DNA of 55,104 bases. Origin: Fibrobacter succinogenes (GTDB lineage Bacteria; Fibrobacterota; Fibrobacteria; Fibrobacterales; Fibrobacteraceae). The stretch lies in assembly GCA_902800815.1 (NCBI GenBank), contig CADCGB010000016.1, forward strand, positions 1 to 55,104, given 5' to 3'. The position numbers and the translations under genes were made by a program. The notes below the pieces were generated by a model. That model was not told the origin of the DNA. It did not search any database and was given only the letters and a program-made list of their open reading frames with translations. Positions 26,325-33,972 of the stretch are shown here, piece after piece (the stretch's first letter is position 1; every line of letters begins with the position of its first letter).

Positions 26325-26990
26325 ATGACGCAATTGAAGAACTATCGTGAAGTTGGCATTTTCGACCTTTTGTCCGCCCCCCTTAATCCGATTGGGGCGT
26401 TTGACGCAGAACAGTTCAAGAAGGACGCCCGCCAGCTGATAGACGATAACCCCGACGACAAGTTCGTCGCGGTCGATCTCATGGGGCTCGATTTTGTCTA
26501 TAGCGATGCCTACAATGCGTTTGTCCAGTTCCAGAGTGAACTTTCGGCCAAGGGTGGCATGCTTGCGCTCCTCAGCAATAGTGCGACTATCGCTGATGGC
26601 TTGAAGAAGGCCGGTCTCGACCGCAAACTCAAGGTATTTGGTGCCGAAGCCGAGATGATGACATTCTCGCTCCATAGCCACGACCCTGTAGAATTACCCC
26701 CTCGCGAGCAGGCTCCTGCGGCTCCGGCCGAACCGGAAGCAGCACCTGTCGCCTCGCAGAATGGCGGCCATGCACCCTCGATGTCGGGCGAATTCCGTTC
26801 CGAACGCCGTACGGGCCACAACCGCCGGTTTACCAAGAGCTTTAACGCTGTCGTGAAAGACGAAAAGAAACTCGCCTCGAAGGGTATGAACATGCCGTTC
26901 GAAGAGGAGTCCTCGTCGGGCAAGACGGTGTTCTTCATTATTCTCGTCCTTCTCATCCTCGGTGGCCTCGCTGCCTTCTTCCTGATGTGA
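26325..26990 (+). CDS. STAS-domain protein with a C-terminal membrane anchor
   Basis: The 221-residue product begins with a domain of about 110 residues that fits the STAS fold: GAFDAEQFKKDARQLI, then FVAVDLMGLDFVYSDAYNAF (beta strand plus the D/S-containing loop typical of anti-anti-sigma factors), then GGMLALLSNSATIADGLKKA. A Pro/Ala-rich linker (about 130-150) leads to a basic stretch and a C-terminal hydrophobic helix KTVFFIILVLLILGGLAAFF. The STAS domain is therefore cytoplasmic and tethered to the membrane by its tail. In STAS partners a Ser in the loop is phosphorylated by a kinase; a Ser is present in VYSDAY, but no kinase is nearby. The role is unknown. Confidence 0.75.
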   Translation: MTQLKNYREVGIFDLLSAPLNPIGAFDAEQFKKDARQLIDDNPDDKFVAVDLMGLDFVYSDAYNAFVQFQSELSAKGGMLALLSNSATIADGLKKAGLDRKLKVFGAEAEMMTFSLHSHDPVELPPREQAPAAPAEPEAAPVASQNGGHAPSMSGEFRSERRTGHNRRFTKSFNAVVKDEKKLASKGMNMPFEEESSSGKTVFFIILVLLILGGLAAFFLM

Positions 26991-26998
26991 TTTGACGG

Positions 26999-27916
26999 AT
27001 GTCTGAAGGCTTCTCGGAACATCGCTGCAAAAAGAGATACAAGCCTAAGCGCCATAATTACCCCGTAATGCGCGTACTCCTATTTTGTATAGGTGTCGCC
27101 CTGTTCGTGCGTCTTGGTTTTGCCGAGAAGGTGGTGGATCTGCTGTCGGGCTCGACGGTTGTTGAGGTGAACGACTGGAATGTTCGCTGCGAGAATATGC
27201 GCGGTAAGGCTTTCGAACTCAAGAACGGGCTTGGCCAGTGTTCCTGGGTGGTCTCGGATTCCGTGTTCTACCTGCCGAACGACTTTTTGCGCTACATTGC
27301 GTCGCAGACAAAGTCTAAGCACCCGAAACTTCACTGGGTTGCCCCGCGTGACCGCTTTTCCGAGGCGGTGCTCGTGCAGGTTGAAGATTCACTTGTACGT
27401 ACTTTCCTTCACGTAAAGGGGCAGGATTCGTCATACTACTGGGTCGATATTGCGGACGGTTGCCGGTATCCGGGGCTTTGCCCCAAGCAGCCTCTGGACT
27501 GGTCTGCACTTTCCATTTCGGGCGACTTTGACTTCGAGGGGCAGGAATCCCTGCTTGCGATGGATGCGATGCTGGGCATCGGGGAGGCGCCGATTCACCC
27601 GATTCTGCCGGGAGTCGTGCTTTCTTCGGGGAAGGATTCGCTTGGGCACTTCGTGCTTCTCGATCATGGCAACAACGTGACTTCGCGCATGTCGGGCATG
27701 TATCCGGTAAACCCTGCCGATACGTTGCCGTTCCTCGTGGGTGAATACCTCGACATGAATTCCATCGTGGGGCGCCTTGCTCCCAAGGACAGTGCGACGT
27801 TCTACCTTACGGTGCGTCACAACGGATTTTTTGTGCGCTGGGCCGATCTGTATTCGCAGACGCACCCGCTCGACAGCGTTGAAATTGCTAAATTCCTGCA
27901 GAAGATTGAGCTCTAG
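26999..27916 (+). CDS. Membrane-anchored degenerate M23 (LytM-like) protein
   Basis: The 305-residue product has a basic cytoplasmic N-terminus, one membrane segment (about residues 23-38) and an extracytoplasmic part. The C-terminal ~120 residues follow the order of M23 peptidases: IHPILPGVVLSSGKD, then GHFVLLDHGNNVTSRMSGM, FLVGEYLDMNSIVG and FYLTVRHNGFFVRWADLY. The zinc ligands normally found in H-x(n)-D and H-x-H are not at the expected places, so it is probably not catalytic. Inactive LytM proteins such as EnvC and NlpD activate amidases, which is a plausible role. Three cysteine pairs in the middle part could form disulfides. It starts 8 bases after the STAS gene. Confidence 0.6.
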   Translation: MSEGFSEHRCKKRYKPKRHNYPVMRVLLFCIGVALFVRLGFAEKVVDLLSGSTVVEVNDWNVRCENMRGKAFELKNGLGQCSWVVSDSVFYLPNDFLRYIASQTKSKHPKLHWVAPRDRFSEAVLVQVEDSLVRTFLHVKGQDSSYYWVDIADGCRYPGLCPKQPLDWSALSISGDFDFEGQESLLAMDAMLGIGEAPIHPILPGVVLSSGKDSLGHFVLLDHGNNVTSRMSGMYPVNPADTLPFLVGEYLDMNSIVGRLAPKDSATFYLTVRHNGFFVRWADLYSQTHPLDSVEIAKFLQKIEL

Positions 27917-27947
27917 GTCAAGAGCGGTTTGATTTCGGAGAGTGCAG

Positions 27948-29015
27948 GTGCGCAAGTCGTTTATCATCGGAATTTTTGCTGCGTTCGCGGCCATGCTTTG
28001 CGTGTCCGCGTGTACCCGCGATTCCGATGGCCCGATTCCTGTATCTGCAGAGGATGATTCCTACACGGGCTTGGGCTTTTTCCGCATTGCCGAATTTGAT
28101 TCGAATGCGCTTATCCATCTCGCTTCCGATACGCTCTACCTGCGCCTAGATAGCCTCTGGAGCTATTCCAACTGCGCGCTCAAGCGTATTGAGGTCGATG
28201 CCTCGCGCGATGGCGATGCGCTCGTTTATTACCCGAAGATTATCATCGAGTCCAACGGTGAGGATTGCCCGTCTCCGTACCTGCACCCGGATACTGTAAT
28301 CAAGCTGCTGCCTTCCTCCGACGAGCTTGACGGTGTGTCGGTCCTGCGCGTGCGTAACGACGAGGACAAGATTCTCGATACGGTTCTCCTGCGTCGTGGC
28401 AAGTTCGAATTCGATACGTTTGCTATTTACGTGGATAGCCTTTTCGATACGGTTTCCTCGCTTCCGCTCCGTACCAAGGATTCCCCCTCGGTCTTGAAGG
28501 TGCTTGATAGCCTGAACCCGCGTCTGTTCTACTGGCGCGCAATGGAGGCTTCGTGCGAACTGCGCATTGACATGTGCGATTCTGTCGTGAACGATACGCT
28601 GTTCCCTACGGCTTGGAGCCTCACCGATACGGCCCTCGTGCCTATCCGCAAGGCGTGCGCGTCGGATGATTCTACCTACTGCGTGGCGAACCGCTGGGTG
28701 AATGATTCCTCTTCGCTCGGGCCTGTGCAGGAACGTGCTGATACGGTGTGGTTTACGAGCATCTATTACGTGGAAGAGATTCCCGAATGCGCCGCTATGA
28801 ATTCCTTCCGGGTTGCGGGATATGCGCTAGGGAAGAATGTGAACTTTATCCGTGAACTCATGGTTCCCGATGAATCCGAGACGGCCTGCGGGCCTTCTGC
28901 GCTCAAGGACGTGTATATCTACGACATTGGCCGTAACCGCATGTTCCCGGATTCGCTAGATGCGGATTCCCTCTACGGTATTTGGAAATCGGCTAAGACT
29001 GCTCCCAAGAAGTAA
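27948..29015 (+). CDS. Putative lipoprotein of unknown function
   Basis: I chose the GTG at 27948 because GGAG at 27937-27940 lies 7 bases before it; an in-frame GTG at 27942 would sit only 1 base from that site. The product (355 residues) begins MRKSFIIGIFAAFAAMLCVS then AC, a lipoprotein signal with lipobox VSAC. The mature part is rich in Asp, Leu and Ser and has cysteines in pairs. I recognise no domain. It lies between the LytM-like gene and the Nudix gene and is probably co-transcribed with them. Confidence 0.75.
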   Translation: MRKSFIIGIFAAFAAMLCVSACTRDSDGPIPVSAEDDSYTGLGFFRIAEFDSNALIHLASDTLYLRLDSLWSYSNCALKRIEVDASRDGDALVYYPKIIIESNGEDCPSPYLHPDTVIKLLPSSDELDGVSVLRVRNDEDKILDTVLLRRGKFEFDTFAIYVDSLFDTVSSLPLRTKDSPSVLKVLDSLNPRLFYWRAMEASCELRIDMCDSVVNDTLFPTAWSLTDTALVPIRKACASDDSTYCVANRWVNDSSSLGPVQERADTVWFTSIYYVEEIPECAAMNSFRVAGYALGKNVNFIRELMVPDESETACGPSALKDVYIYDIGRNRMFPDSLDADSLYGIWKSAKTAPKK

Positions 29016-29018
29016 AAA

Positions 29019-29744
29019 ATGCTGCAAGACAATATTGAATATTCGTTTGCGACGGACATTCCCGAAAGTGACTACCAGGTAATCGTTGACTGCCCGTTTT
29101 TCAAGGACTGGATTGCGAAGGCACGCAAGGACTTTGCGGTGACGCATATCCATGTGGATTCGGTCGACTACTTTAGCCGTGTACACCGCCCGCTGTTCAT
29201 CAAGATTACCGCAACGGCGACACTGCCCGATGGCAGACCTGTGCATGGTGTGGTGCTGCTGCGTGGCAACGCGGTGGGCGTGCTCGTGGTGCTCCGCTGT
29301 GAAGGGAAAAAGTACCTGCTGCTGGTTCGCCAACCGAGGCTTGCCATTACGGAAGAGGCCTCGCTCGAGATACCCGCTGGCATATTGGACTGGAGCGGCG
29401 ATTACCGCAAGGTGGCGCTTTCCGAACTCGAGGAAGAGGCGCAGATCAAGGCGGAAGATTCTGAACTGATCGACCTTTCCGAATTCTGGTGGAAGGGCAT
29501 GACGGAAGGCTTTGCGGGCAGTTGCGGCCTTTTGGATGAACGCATTCGCCTGTACGCCATTGAACGCGACGTGACGCCGGAACAACTCAAGGCGATGGAT
29601 GGCAAGAACCAGACGTATGTCGAAGAAAACGAGTGGATTAGGACAGTCGTGTTGCCTTACGAGGAAGCCGCCCACAAGTTTATCGACGGCAAGAACCTGA
29701 TTGCGCTGTTCCTGTACGAACGCTGGCTAGATTCGCAGCGCTAG
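29019..29744 (+). CDS. Nudix hydrolase, ADP-sugar diphosphatase-like
   Basis: The 241-residue cytoplasmic protein has a central Nudix fold: KKYLLLVRQPRLAI, then ASLEIPAGILD, the Nudix helix VALSELEEEAQI and GSCGLLDERIRLYAIERD. The order and spacing resemble plant NUDX14/NUDT14-type ADP-sugar pyrophosphatases, which hydrolyse ADP-ribose or ADP-glucose. The Nudix box is altered: the usual R-E-x-x-E-E is S-E-L-E-E-E, with the metal-binding glutamates kept but Arg replaced by Ser and the Gly near the end by Gln. Activity and substrate are therefore uncertain. The ATG is 3 bases after the lipoprotein stop. Its end nearly abuts the convergent small membrane gene. Confidence 0.8.
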   Translation: MLQDNIEYSFATDIPESDYQVIVDCPFFKDWIAKARKDFAVTHIHVDSVDYFSRVHRPLFIKITATATLPDGRPVHGVVLLRGNAVGVLVVLRCEGKKYLLLVRQPRLAITEEASLEIPAGILDWSGDYRKVALSELEEEAQIKAEDSELIDLSEFWWKGMTEGFAGSCGLLDERIRLYAIERDVTPEQLKAMDGKNQTYVEENEWIRTVVLPYEEAAHKFIDGKNLIALFLYERWLDSQR

Positions 29745-29745
29745 A

Positions 29746-29958
29746 TTACCAGTTGCCGATATTATTAACGGTCAACCCGATGAAAAATACGGCGAGGTAG
29801 CCGTACCATAGGCCCGTGAGCACGTAGTTGAGCCCGCGCTTGTACGCTTTCGGCTCGTTTTTGTTCTTCTCGCGGATAACGAGAATGTTCTTGCGCAAAA
29901 AATACGCGCAGATTGCAAGACCGATAAGAGTAGCGAGAATCAGAAGTACGTAAGCCAT
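29746..29958 (-). CDS. Small two-helix membrane protein
   Basis: The 70-residue product has a membrane helix at about residues 2-21, a charged loop (REKNKNEPKAYKRG) and a second helix at about 46-66. I recognise no family. A TATATTT box lies 5 bases before the ATG. It is convergent with the Nudix gene (1 base apart) and followed on the same strand by nothing closer than lrgB upstream, from which it is separated by a probable promoter. Confidence 0.7.
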   Translation of the reverse strand: MAYVLLILATLIGLAICAYFLRKNILVIREKNKNEPKAYKRGLNYVLTGLWYGYLAVFFIGLTVNNIGNW

Positions 29959-29963
29959 GGTTT

Positions 29964-29970
29964 AAATATA
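29964..29970 (-). promoter_or_regulatory. TATATTT box 5 bases before the small membrane gene
   Basis: Minus-strand TATATTT followed by AAACC and the ATG at 29958. Same element and spacing as before mutY, STAS and fmt; candidate -10 of a leaderless transcript. Confidence 0.35.
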
Positions 29971-30015
29971 GTAAAACGTTTATTTTACGATGGTAAGGGG
30001 CTAGAACCGCGCGGC

Positions 30016-30705
30016 TTATAATAACTTGAGAAGAACCGGAGCAACGACCGCGGTGAAAAGCCCCGCAATCCCGATGGCAAGGCTGCTCATGGCGCCCTGC
30101 ACTTCGCCCATCTCCATGGCGCGGGTGGTGCCGAGTGCGTGGCTTGCGGTGCCGATGGCGATACCCTGCGCTACCTTGTGCTTGATGCGGCAGAACCTGC
30201 ATACGGCGGGGGCTGCGACCGCACCCGTGATTCCCGTGACGGTAATCGCGATGATGGTGACCGAGGGAATGCCTCCAATCTGCGCAGAGATGACGCTACC
30301 CATCGGGATGGTGACGGACTTGGGCAAAAGCGAGAGCATGAGCGTATCGCTCAGCCCGAGTAACTTGCTGAAAAGAATCACACACGCGATCGAGGTGAGG
30401 CTACCTACGAAGATGCCTATAAGAATAGGCATCCAGAACTGCCTAAGTTTGGAAATCTGCCTGTAGAGCGGGATGGCGAGCACGACGGTGGCAGGCGAGA
30501 GCATCACCGAGATGTAGTCTCCGCCCACGTTGTAGCTTTCGAGGCTGATGCCCGTGATGAGCAGAAACCCGACGATAAGGATATTGCCTATCAGGAGCGG
30601 GTTCAGGAAGGAATACTTGAATTTTTTGCTGATGAACACGCCGGTTTCGAATGCGACGAGCGTGAGGAAGATACCGAACAGGGGAGAGTTGATGATGGCG
30701 TTCAT
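30016..30705 (-). CDS. lrgB: LrgB family membrane protein
   Basis: This 229-residue LrgB/CidB family protein has about seven hydrophobic segments. Family features include FLNPLLIGNILIVGFLL, LSPATVVLAIPLYRQ, LLPKSVTIPMGSVISAQIGG and IGTASHALGTTRA. With LrgA it forms a system linked in other bacteria to murein hydrolase control or export of glycolate, lactate or pyruvate. The ATG at 30705 overlaps the lrgA stop by 4 bases (ATGA), so an upstream frame extension that covers lrgA is rejected. It is the second gene of the lrgAB operon. Confidence 0.92.
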   Translation of the reverse strand: MNAIINSPLFGIFLTLVAFETGVFISKKFKYSFLNPLLIGNILIVGFLLITGISLESYNVGGDYISVMLSPATVVLAIPLYRQISKLRQFWMPILIGIFVGSLTSIACVILFSKLLGLSDTLMLSLLPKSVTIPMGSVISAQIGGIPSVTIIAITVTGITGAVAAPAVCRFCRIKHKVAQGIAIGTASHALGTTRAMEMGEVQGAMSSLAIGIAGLFTAVVAPVLLKLL

Positions 30706-31127
30706 TTTTCGCCCCCGATTGTGCCGTTGCGTTCTGCACGCTTGGAAAGGCGTTCTGCACGCAGGGCCAGGTTTTCCCGGTATTCCTGCCTGCGGATAAA
30801 AAACTGCGTGACCCAGCCGCCCATCGCGATTGTTATGAGCGTGAAGGCGATACACAGGAACAGGAGTAGCGGCCACTTGGAAAGGATGTCGTCACCGACG
30901 GCCATGATGGCGATGCTCGGCGGCAAGAAGAACAGCGCGAGGTGCTTCAGGAAAAAGTTCGAAACGCCCGAAATCTGCTCCGGCTTGATGACTTTTGTAC
31001 AAAGTAATATGAGCAGCAGGACCATGCCGATAATGTTCCCCGGGAGGGGCACGCCCACGATGCGGTGGAGGAACTCCCCGGCAAGGCAGATGGCGAAAAT
31101 GACGGCAAGTTGGAGCGGGATTCTCAT
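30702..31127 (-). CDS. lrgA: LrgA/CidA family holin-like membrane protein
   Basis: The 141-residue product starts MRIPLQLAVIFAICLAGEF and carries the family pattern VPLPGNIIGMVLLLILL, then FLKHLALFFLPPSIAIM, with four membrane helices and a basic C-terminal tail of about 30 residues. LrgA/CidA proteins are holin-like partners of LrgB. The in-frame upstream extension runs into fmt and is not coding. It is divergent from fmt with 42 bases between the starts. Confidence 0.92.
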   Translation of the reverse strand: MRIPLQLAVIFAICLAGEFLHRIVGVPLPGNIIGMVLLLILLCTKVIKPEQISGVSNFFLKHLALFFLPPSIAIMAVGDDILSKWPLLLFLCIAFTLITIAMGGWVTQFFIRRQEYRENLALRAERLSKRAERNGTIGGEK

Positions 31128-31156
31128 TGCGGGGGTAAATTTAGAAAAGTATATTC

Positions 31157-31163
31157 TATATTT
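31157..31163 (+). promoter_or_regulatory. TATATTT box 6 bases before fmt
   Basis: TATATTTCGTACT precedes the ATG at 31170; the STAS gene has TATATTTCATACC before its ATG. No Shine-Dalgarno sequence is present. Candidate -10 of a leaderless transcript. Confidence 0.4.
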
Positions 31164-31169
31164 CGTACT

Positions 31170-32096
31170 ATGAAAGTCGTATTTATGGGAACGCCGGAAT
31201 TCGCGGCCTGTTTTTTGAAGCATCTCAAGGAATCTGATTTTGCGGACGTAGTTGCCGTAGTGACGCAGCCTGACCGCCCGGCAGGGCGCGGGCGCGTGCT
31301 CACGCCCCCGCCAGTTAAGCAACTGGCGCTCGAATACGGGCTCCCCGTGCTGCAGCCGACCGACCTGAAGTCGCCCGAATTCGAGAGCGCCCTGCGCGCC
31401 TACGATGCGGACCTGTTTGTGGTCGTGGCCTACTCGATCCTCCCGAAGAACATCCTGGGTGTCGCAAAGTTTGGCGCAGTGAACGTTCACGGTAGCCTGC
31501 TCCCGAAGTACCGCGGTGCGGCTCCGGTCCAGCGTGCGATTGCGGACGGCCTCAAGGAAACGGGCGTGACGGTTTTCCGCCTGGACGAGAAGATGGACCA
31601 TGGCCCGATTCTCGCGCAGAATGTGGTGGCGATTGACCATCAGGATACGACTGCCTCGCTTTTGGAAAAGATGGTGGCGCCCGGCTGTGACGCGCTGGAC
31701 GATGCAATTCACCAGCTTATGGAAGGCCGCGAGAAGGACCTGACGCAGGATCACGCGCAGGCAAGCGGCGCTCCCAAGCTCAAGAAAGAAGAAGGTCTTA
31801 TCGATTTTAACTTGCCGGCAAAGGTAATCCATGACCGCATCCGCGCCTTCAATCCGTGGCCCGGTGGTTACGGAAAGCTCGGTGGCCGCATGGTGTACCT
31901 GCGCAAGACGGATACCCCGGAGAACGGCCCGAAGCTTGCCCCGGGTGCCGTGGAATTCAAGGACAATCGCCTGTATGTGGGTACGGGCGAGGGCTTGCTC
32001 GAGGTTCTTGAAATTCAGGCCGAAGGCAAGAAGCCGATGCCTGTTGCTGACTTTATGCGTGGAATCCAGAACCGTGAAGGACTTTGCTTTTGCTAG
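31170..32096 (+). CDS. fmt: Methionyl-tRNA formyltransferase
   Basis: This 308-residue enzyme formylates initiator Met-tRNA using 10-formyl-tetrahydrofolate. It opens MKVVFMGTPEFAACFLKHL. The catalytic segment is AVNVHGSLLPKYRGAAPVQ with Asn105 and His107, and the third catalytic residue is Asp143 in KMDHGPIL. The C-terminal tRNA-binding barrel follows from about residue 205 (RIRAFNPWPGGY). Start ATG 31170 fits the family N-terminus exactly. It overlaps rsmB by 13 bases, the classic fmt-rsmB arrangement. A longer upstream frame would overlap lrgA and is rejected. Confidence 0.96.
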   Translation: MKVVFMGTPEFAACFLKHLKESDFADVVAVVTQPDRPAGRGRVLTPPPVKQLALEYGLPVLQPTDLKSPEFESALRAYDADLFVVVAYSILPKNILGVAKFGAVNVHGSLLPKYRGAAPVQRAIADGLKETGVTVFRLDEKMDHGPILAQNVVAIDHQDTTASLLEKMVAPGCDALDDAIHQLMEGREKDLTQDHAQASGAPKLKKEEGLIDFNLPAKVIHDRIRAFNPWPGGYGKLGGRMVYLRKTDTPENGPKLAPGAVEFKDNRLYVGTGEGLLEVLEIQAEGKKPMPVADFMRGIQNREGLCFC

Positions 32097-33340
32097 ATGA
32101 ATCCCTGAAAGAACGCATGGATGCGTACCGCGTGCTTCTGCTTTGGCAGAAGGAGGGCGCCTTTATCAAGGAGAGCGGGCTTTCTCCTTTCGCGATGGAA
32201 CTTGCGCTGGGCGTGTGCCGCAGGCATCTGTACCTGCAGTACTTTGTGAAGTCGCTCGTGAAGAAGAAGCCTTCGCCCGAAGTTTGCACGGTTCTTGAAC
32301 TCGGGATATTCCAGATGTTCTTTATGGAGGTGCCGGACCACGCCGCCGTATCGACAAGCGTGGAACTCACGAAGGCGGCGAACCTTGGCGAAGGTTCCGC
32401 GCGGCTCGTGAACGCCGTGCTGCATTCCGCGCGGAGGTCCGGCCTGCCCGCACTCCCGCAACAGCGTGTGCGTCGCGTGTGCATTGAGAATTCCGTGCCC
32501 GAATGGCTGGTGCGTCGTTGGTTTGATATTTACGGCGGTGACCGCGCCGAAGCGCTCGCGAAGGCGACACTCGAACGCCCTGTGGAATGGATCCGCGTGA
32601 ACCTGCAGAAGATTTCCGCTCCGGTACTTGCCCAGAAACTCGGGCTCACGGGTGCAAGCATTCTCTATGACCGCTACATCCAGGTTCCCGAAGATGCTAA
32701 GCTCAAGGCAATTCTTGAATCCGATGCCTTTGCGAATGGTGAATTTAGTTTGCAGAATCCTTCCGCGTACGAGGTCGTGAAGTTACTCGACTTGAAACCC
32801 GGCCAGAAGGTTTGGGACGCATGTGCGGCTCCGGGCGGCAAGTCCGCGCTTATGGCTGAGATGGAGCCTGCGCTCGATATTCTCGCGAGTGATGTGTCCG
32901 ATTTCCGCGTAGAAAAGATGCACGATCTGGTAGACCGCCTCGGCCTCAAGAATGTTCGGCTCGAATGCATTGACGTTCTTGCCTGCAATGGGGTAGTTGA
33001 CGGCAAGTTCGACCGAGTGCTTCTCGATGTCCCGTGCAGCAACATGGGCGTGATGGCACGCAGGCCCGAATCAAAGTACCGCATTACGCCGGAATCTGTC
33101 AAGGAACTTGCGGAACTGCAGTATGGCATCCTGGAATCGGCCTCGGCAACGCTAGCCCAAGATGGAGTGCTCGTCTATGCCACGTGCAGTCCGGATCCGG
33201 TAGAAACCACGCAGGTTGTGAACCGTTTTGTTAAGGTACACCCTGAATTTGTTAAGCGCGGCGAACCCGTTTTCCCGGGAGCCGAGGATGCACGTTTTGA
33301 TGGATTTTTTGCACAGGCACTAGAACGGAAAAAGGTATGA
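32084..33340 (+). CDS. rsmB: 16S rRNA (cytosine-5-)-methyltransferase RsmB
   Basis: The 418-residue product joins an N-terminal NusB-like RNA-binding domain (about 1-135) to a SAM-dependent m5C methyltransferase. Visible motifs are VWDACAAPGGKSALMAEM (motif I), DVPCSNMGVMARRPESK (motif IV with its Cys) and VYATCSPDPVETTQV (motif VI with the catalytic Cys). RsmB methylates C967 of 16S rRNA. No ATG fits: TTG at 32084 or 32090 are the candidates (AAGG at 32077-32080 favours 32090), and ATG 32117 would trim the NusB domain. It overlaps fmt upstream and shares ATGA with the next gene. Confidence 0.92.
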   Translation: MLLLDESLKERMDAYRVLLLWQKEGAFIKESGLSPFAMELALGVCRRHLYLQYFVKSLVKKKPSPEVCTVLELGIFQMFFMEVPDHAAVSTSVELTKAANLGEGSARLVNAVLHSARRSGLPALPQQRVRRVCIENSVPEWLVRRWFDIYGGDRAEALAKATLERPVEWIRVNLQKISAPVLAQKLGLTGASILYDRYIQVPEDAKLKAILESDAFANGEFSLQNPSAYEVVKLLDLKPGQKVWDACAAPGGKSALMAEMEPALDILASDVSDFRVEKMHDLVDRLGLKNVRLECIDVLACNGVVDGKFDRVLLDVPCSNMGVMARRPESKYRITPESVKELAELQYGILESASATLAQDGVLVYATCSPDPVETTQVVNRFVKVHPEFVKRGEPVFPGAEDARFDGFFAQALERKKV

Positions 33341-33972
33341 AACTGAAACTTATTTTATCTGCAGCAGTCTTGTGCCTTGCGACGATGCCGTTCGCGCAGG
33401 ACTCGCTTGCCGTGAAACCGGAGGCGAAGCCGGCGGATGTCGTTATGGCAAACCCTGCGGATTCCGCTTTCTCGAAAGTCTACGTCTCTATAGAGGGCGG
33501 CGAGATGTACCCCTTCGGCGACCTACAGGATGCCGTGGAGAATGCCTTCTACGGTGGGGTGGGGCTGCGTTACAGTTACTGGGATGACTTTGACGGCTTT
33601 GTCCATTTCAACTACGCTTACGTGAAGGTGCGTGCCGAAGGGATCCCGTTCCCGGGTGTTCACCAGTTCGTGGGGCGCCTCGGACTTGACTGGCATTGGA
33701 AACAGCTCCGCCCGCTGGCAGTGGGTGCTGGCTTTACCTGCAACTGGACGCGTGCCGATAGCGATGATGATGTAGATTATTATTCCGGTCGTGGCGGCAT
33801 GCTGCTCGATAACGAGACGGAATTCGGGTGGTTCGCCCGTGTGAACATGCCGTTCCTCTACTTCAAGGATTTTACGGCGGGCCTGAACGTACTCTGGGAA
33901 GAACTTTGGACGCTCCCGGAAAGGTCGAATATGCTCACCGTGGGCTTCTACATTGAAAGGAGGGTTTGGTAA
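33337..33972 (+). CDS. Putative small outer membrane beta-barrel protein
   Basis: The 211-residue product has a signal peptide (LILSAAVLCLATMPFAQ, cleavage near residue 21) and then alternating strands rich in Tyr, Phe, Trp and Gly (GGVGLRYSYWDDFDGF, GLDWHWKQLRPLAVGAGF). It ends in Trp after VGFYIERRV, like the C-terminal aromatic of many barrels. The pattern suits an eight-stranded barrel, but no family is recognised. Start and stop overlap neighbours on both sides: ATGA with rsmB and TAATG with the next gene. Confidence 0.65.
   Translation: MKLKLILSAAVLCLATMPFAQDSLAVKPEAKPADVVMANPADSAFSKVYVSIEGGEMYPFGDLQDAVENAFYGGVGLRYSYWDDFDGFVHFNYAYVKVRAEGIPFPGVHQFVGRLGLDWHWKQLRPLAVGAGFTCNWTRADSDDDVDYYSGRGGMLLDNETEFGWFARVNMPFLYFKDFTAGLNVLWEELWTLPERSNMLTVGFYIERRVW

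Noticed and set aside
30876..31832. Long upstream extensions of the lrgB and lrgA frames
   Set aside because: The extensions run into lrgA and fmt. The true starts at 30705 and 31127 are fixed by the ATGA overlap and the family N-termini.
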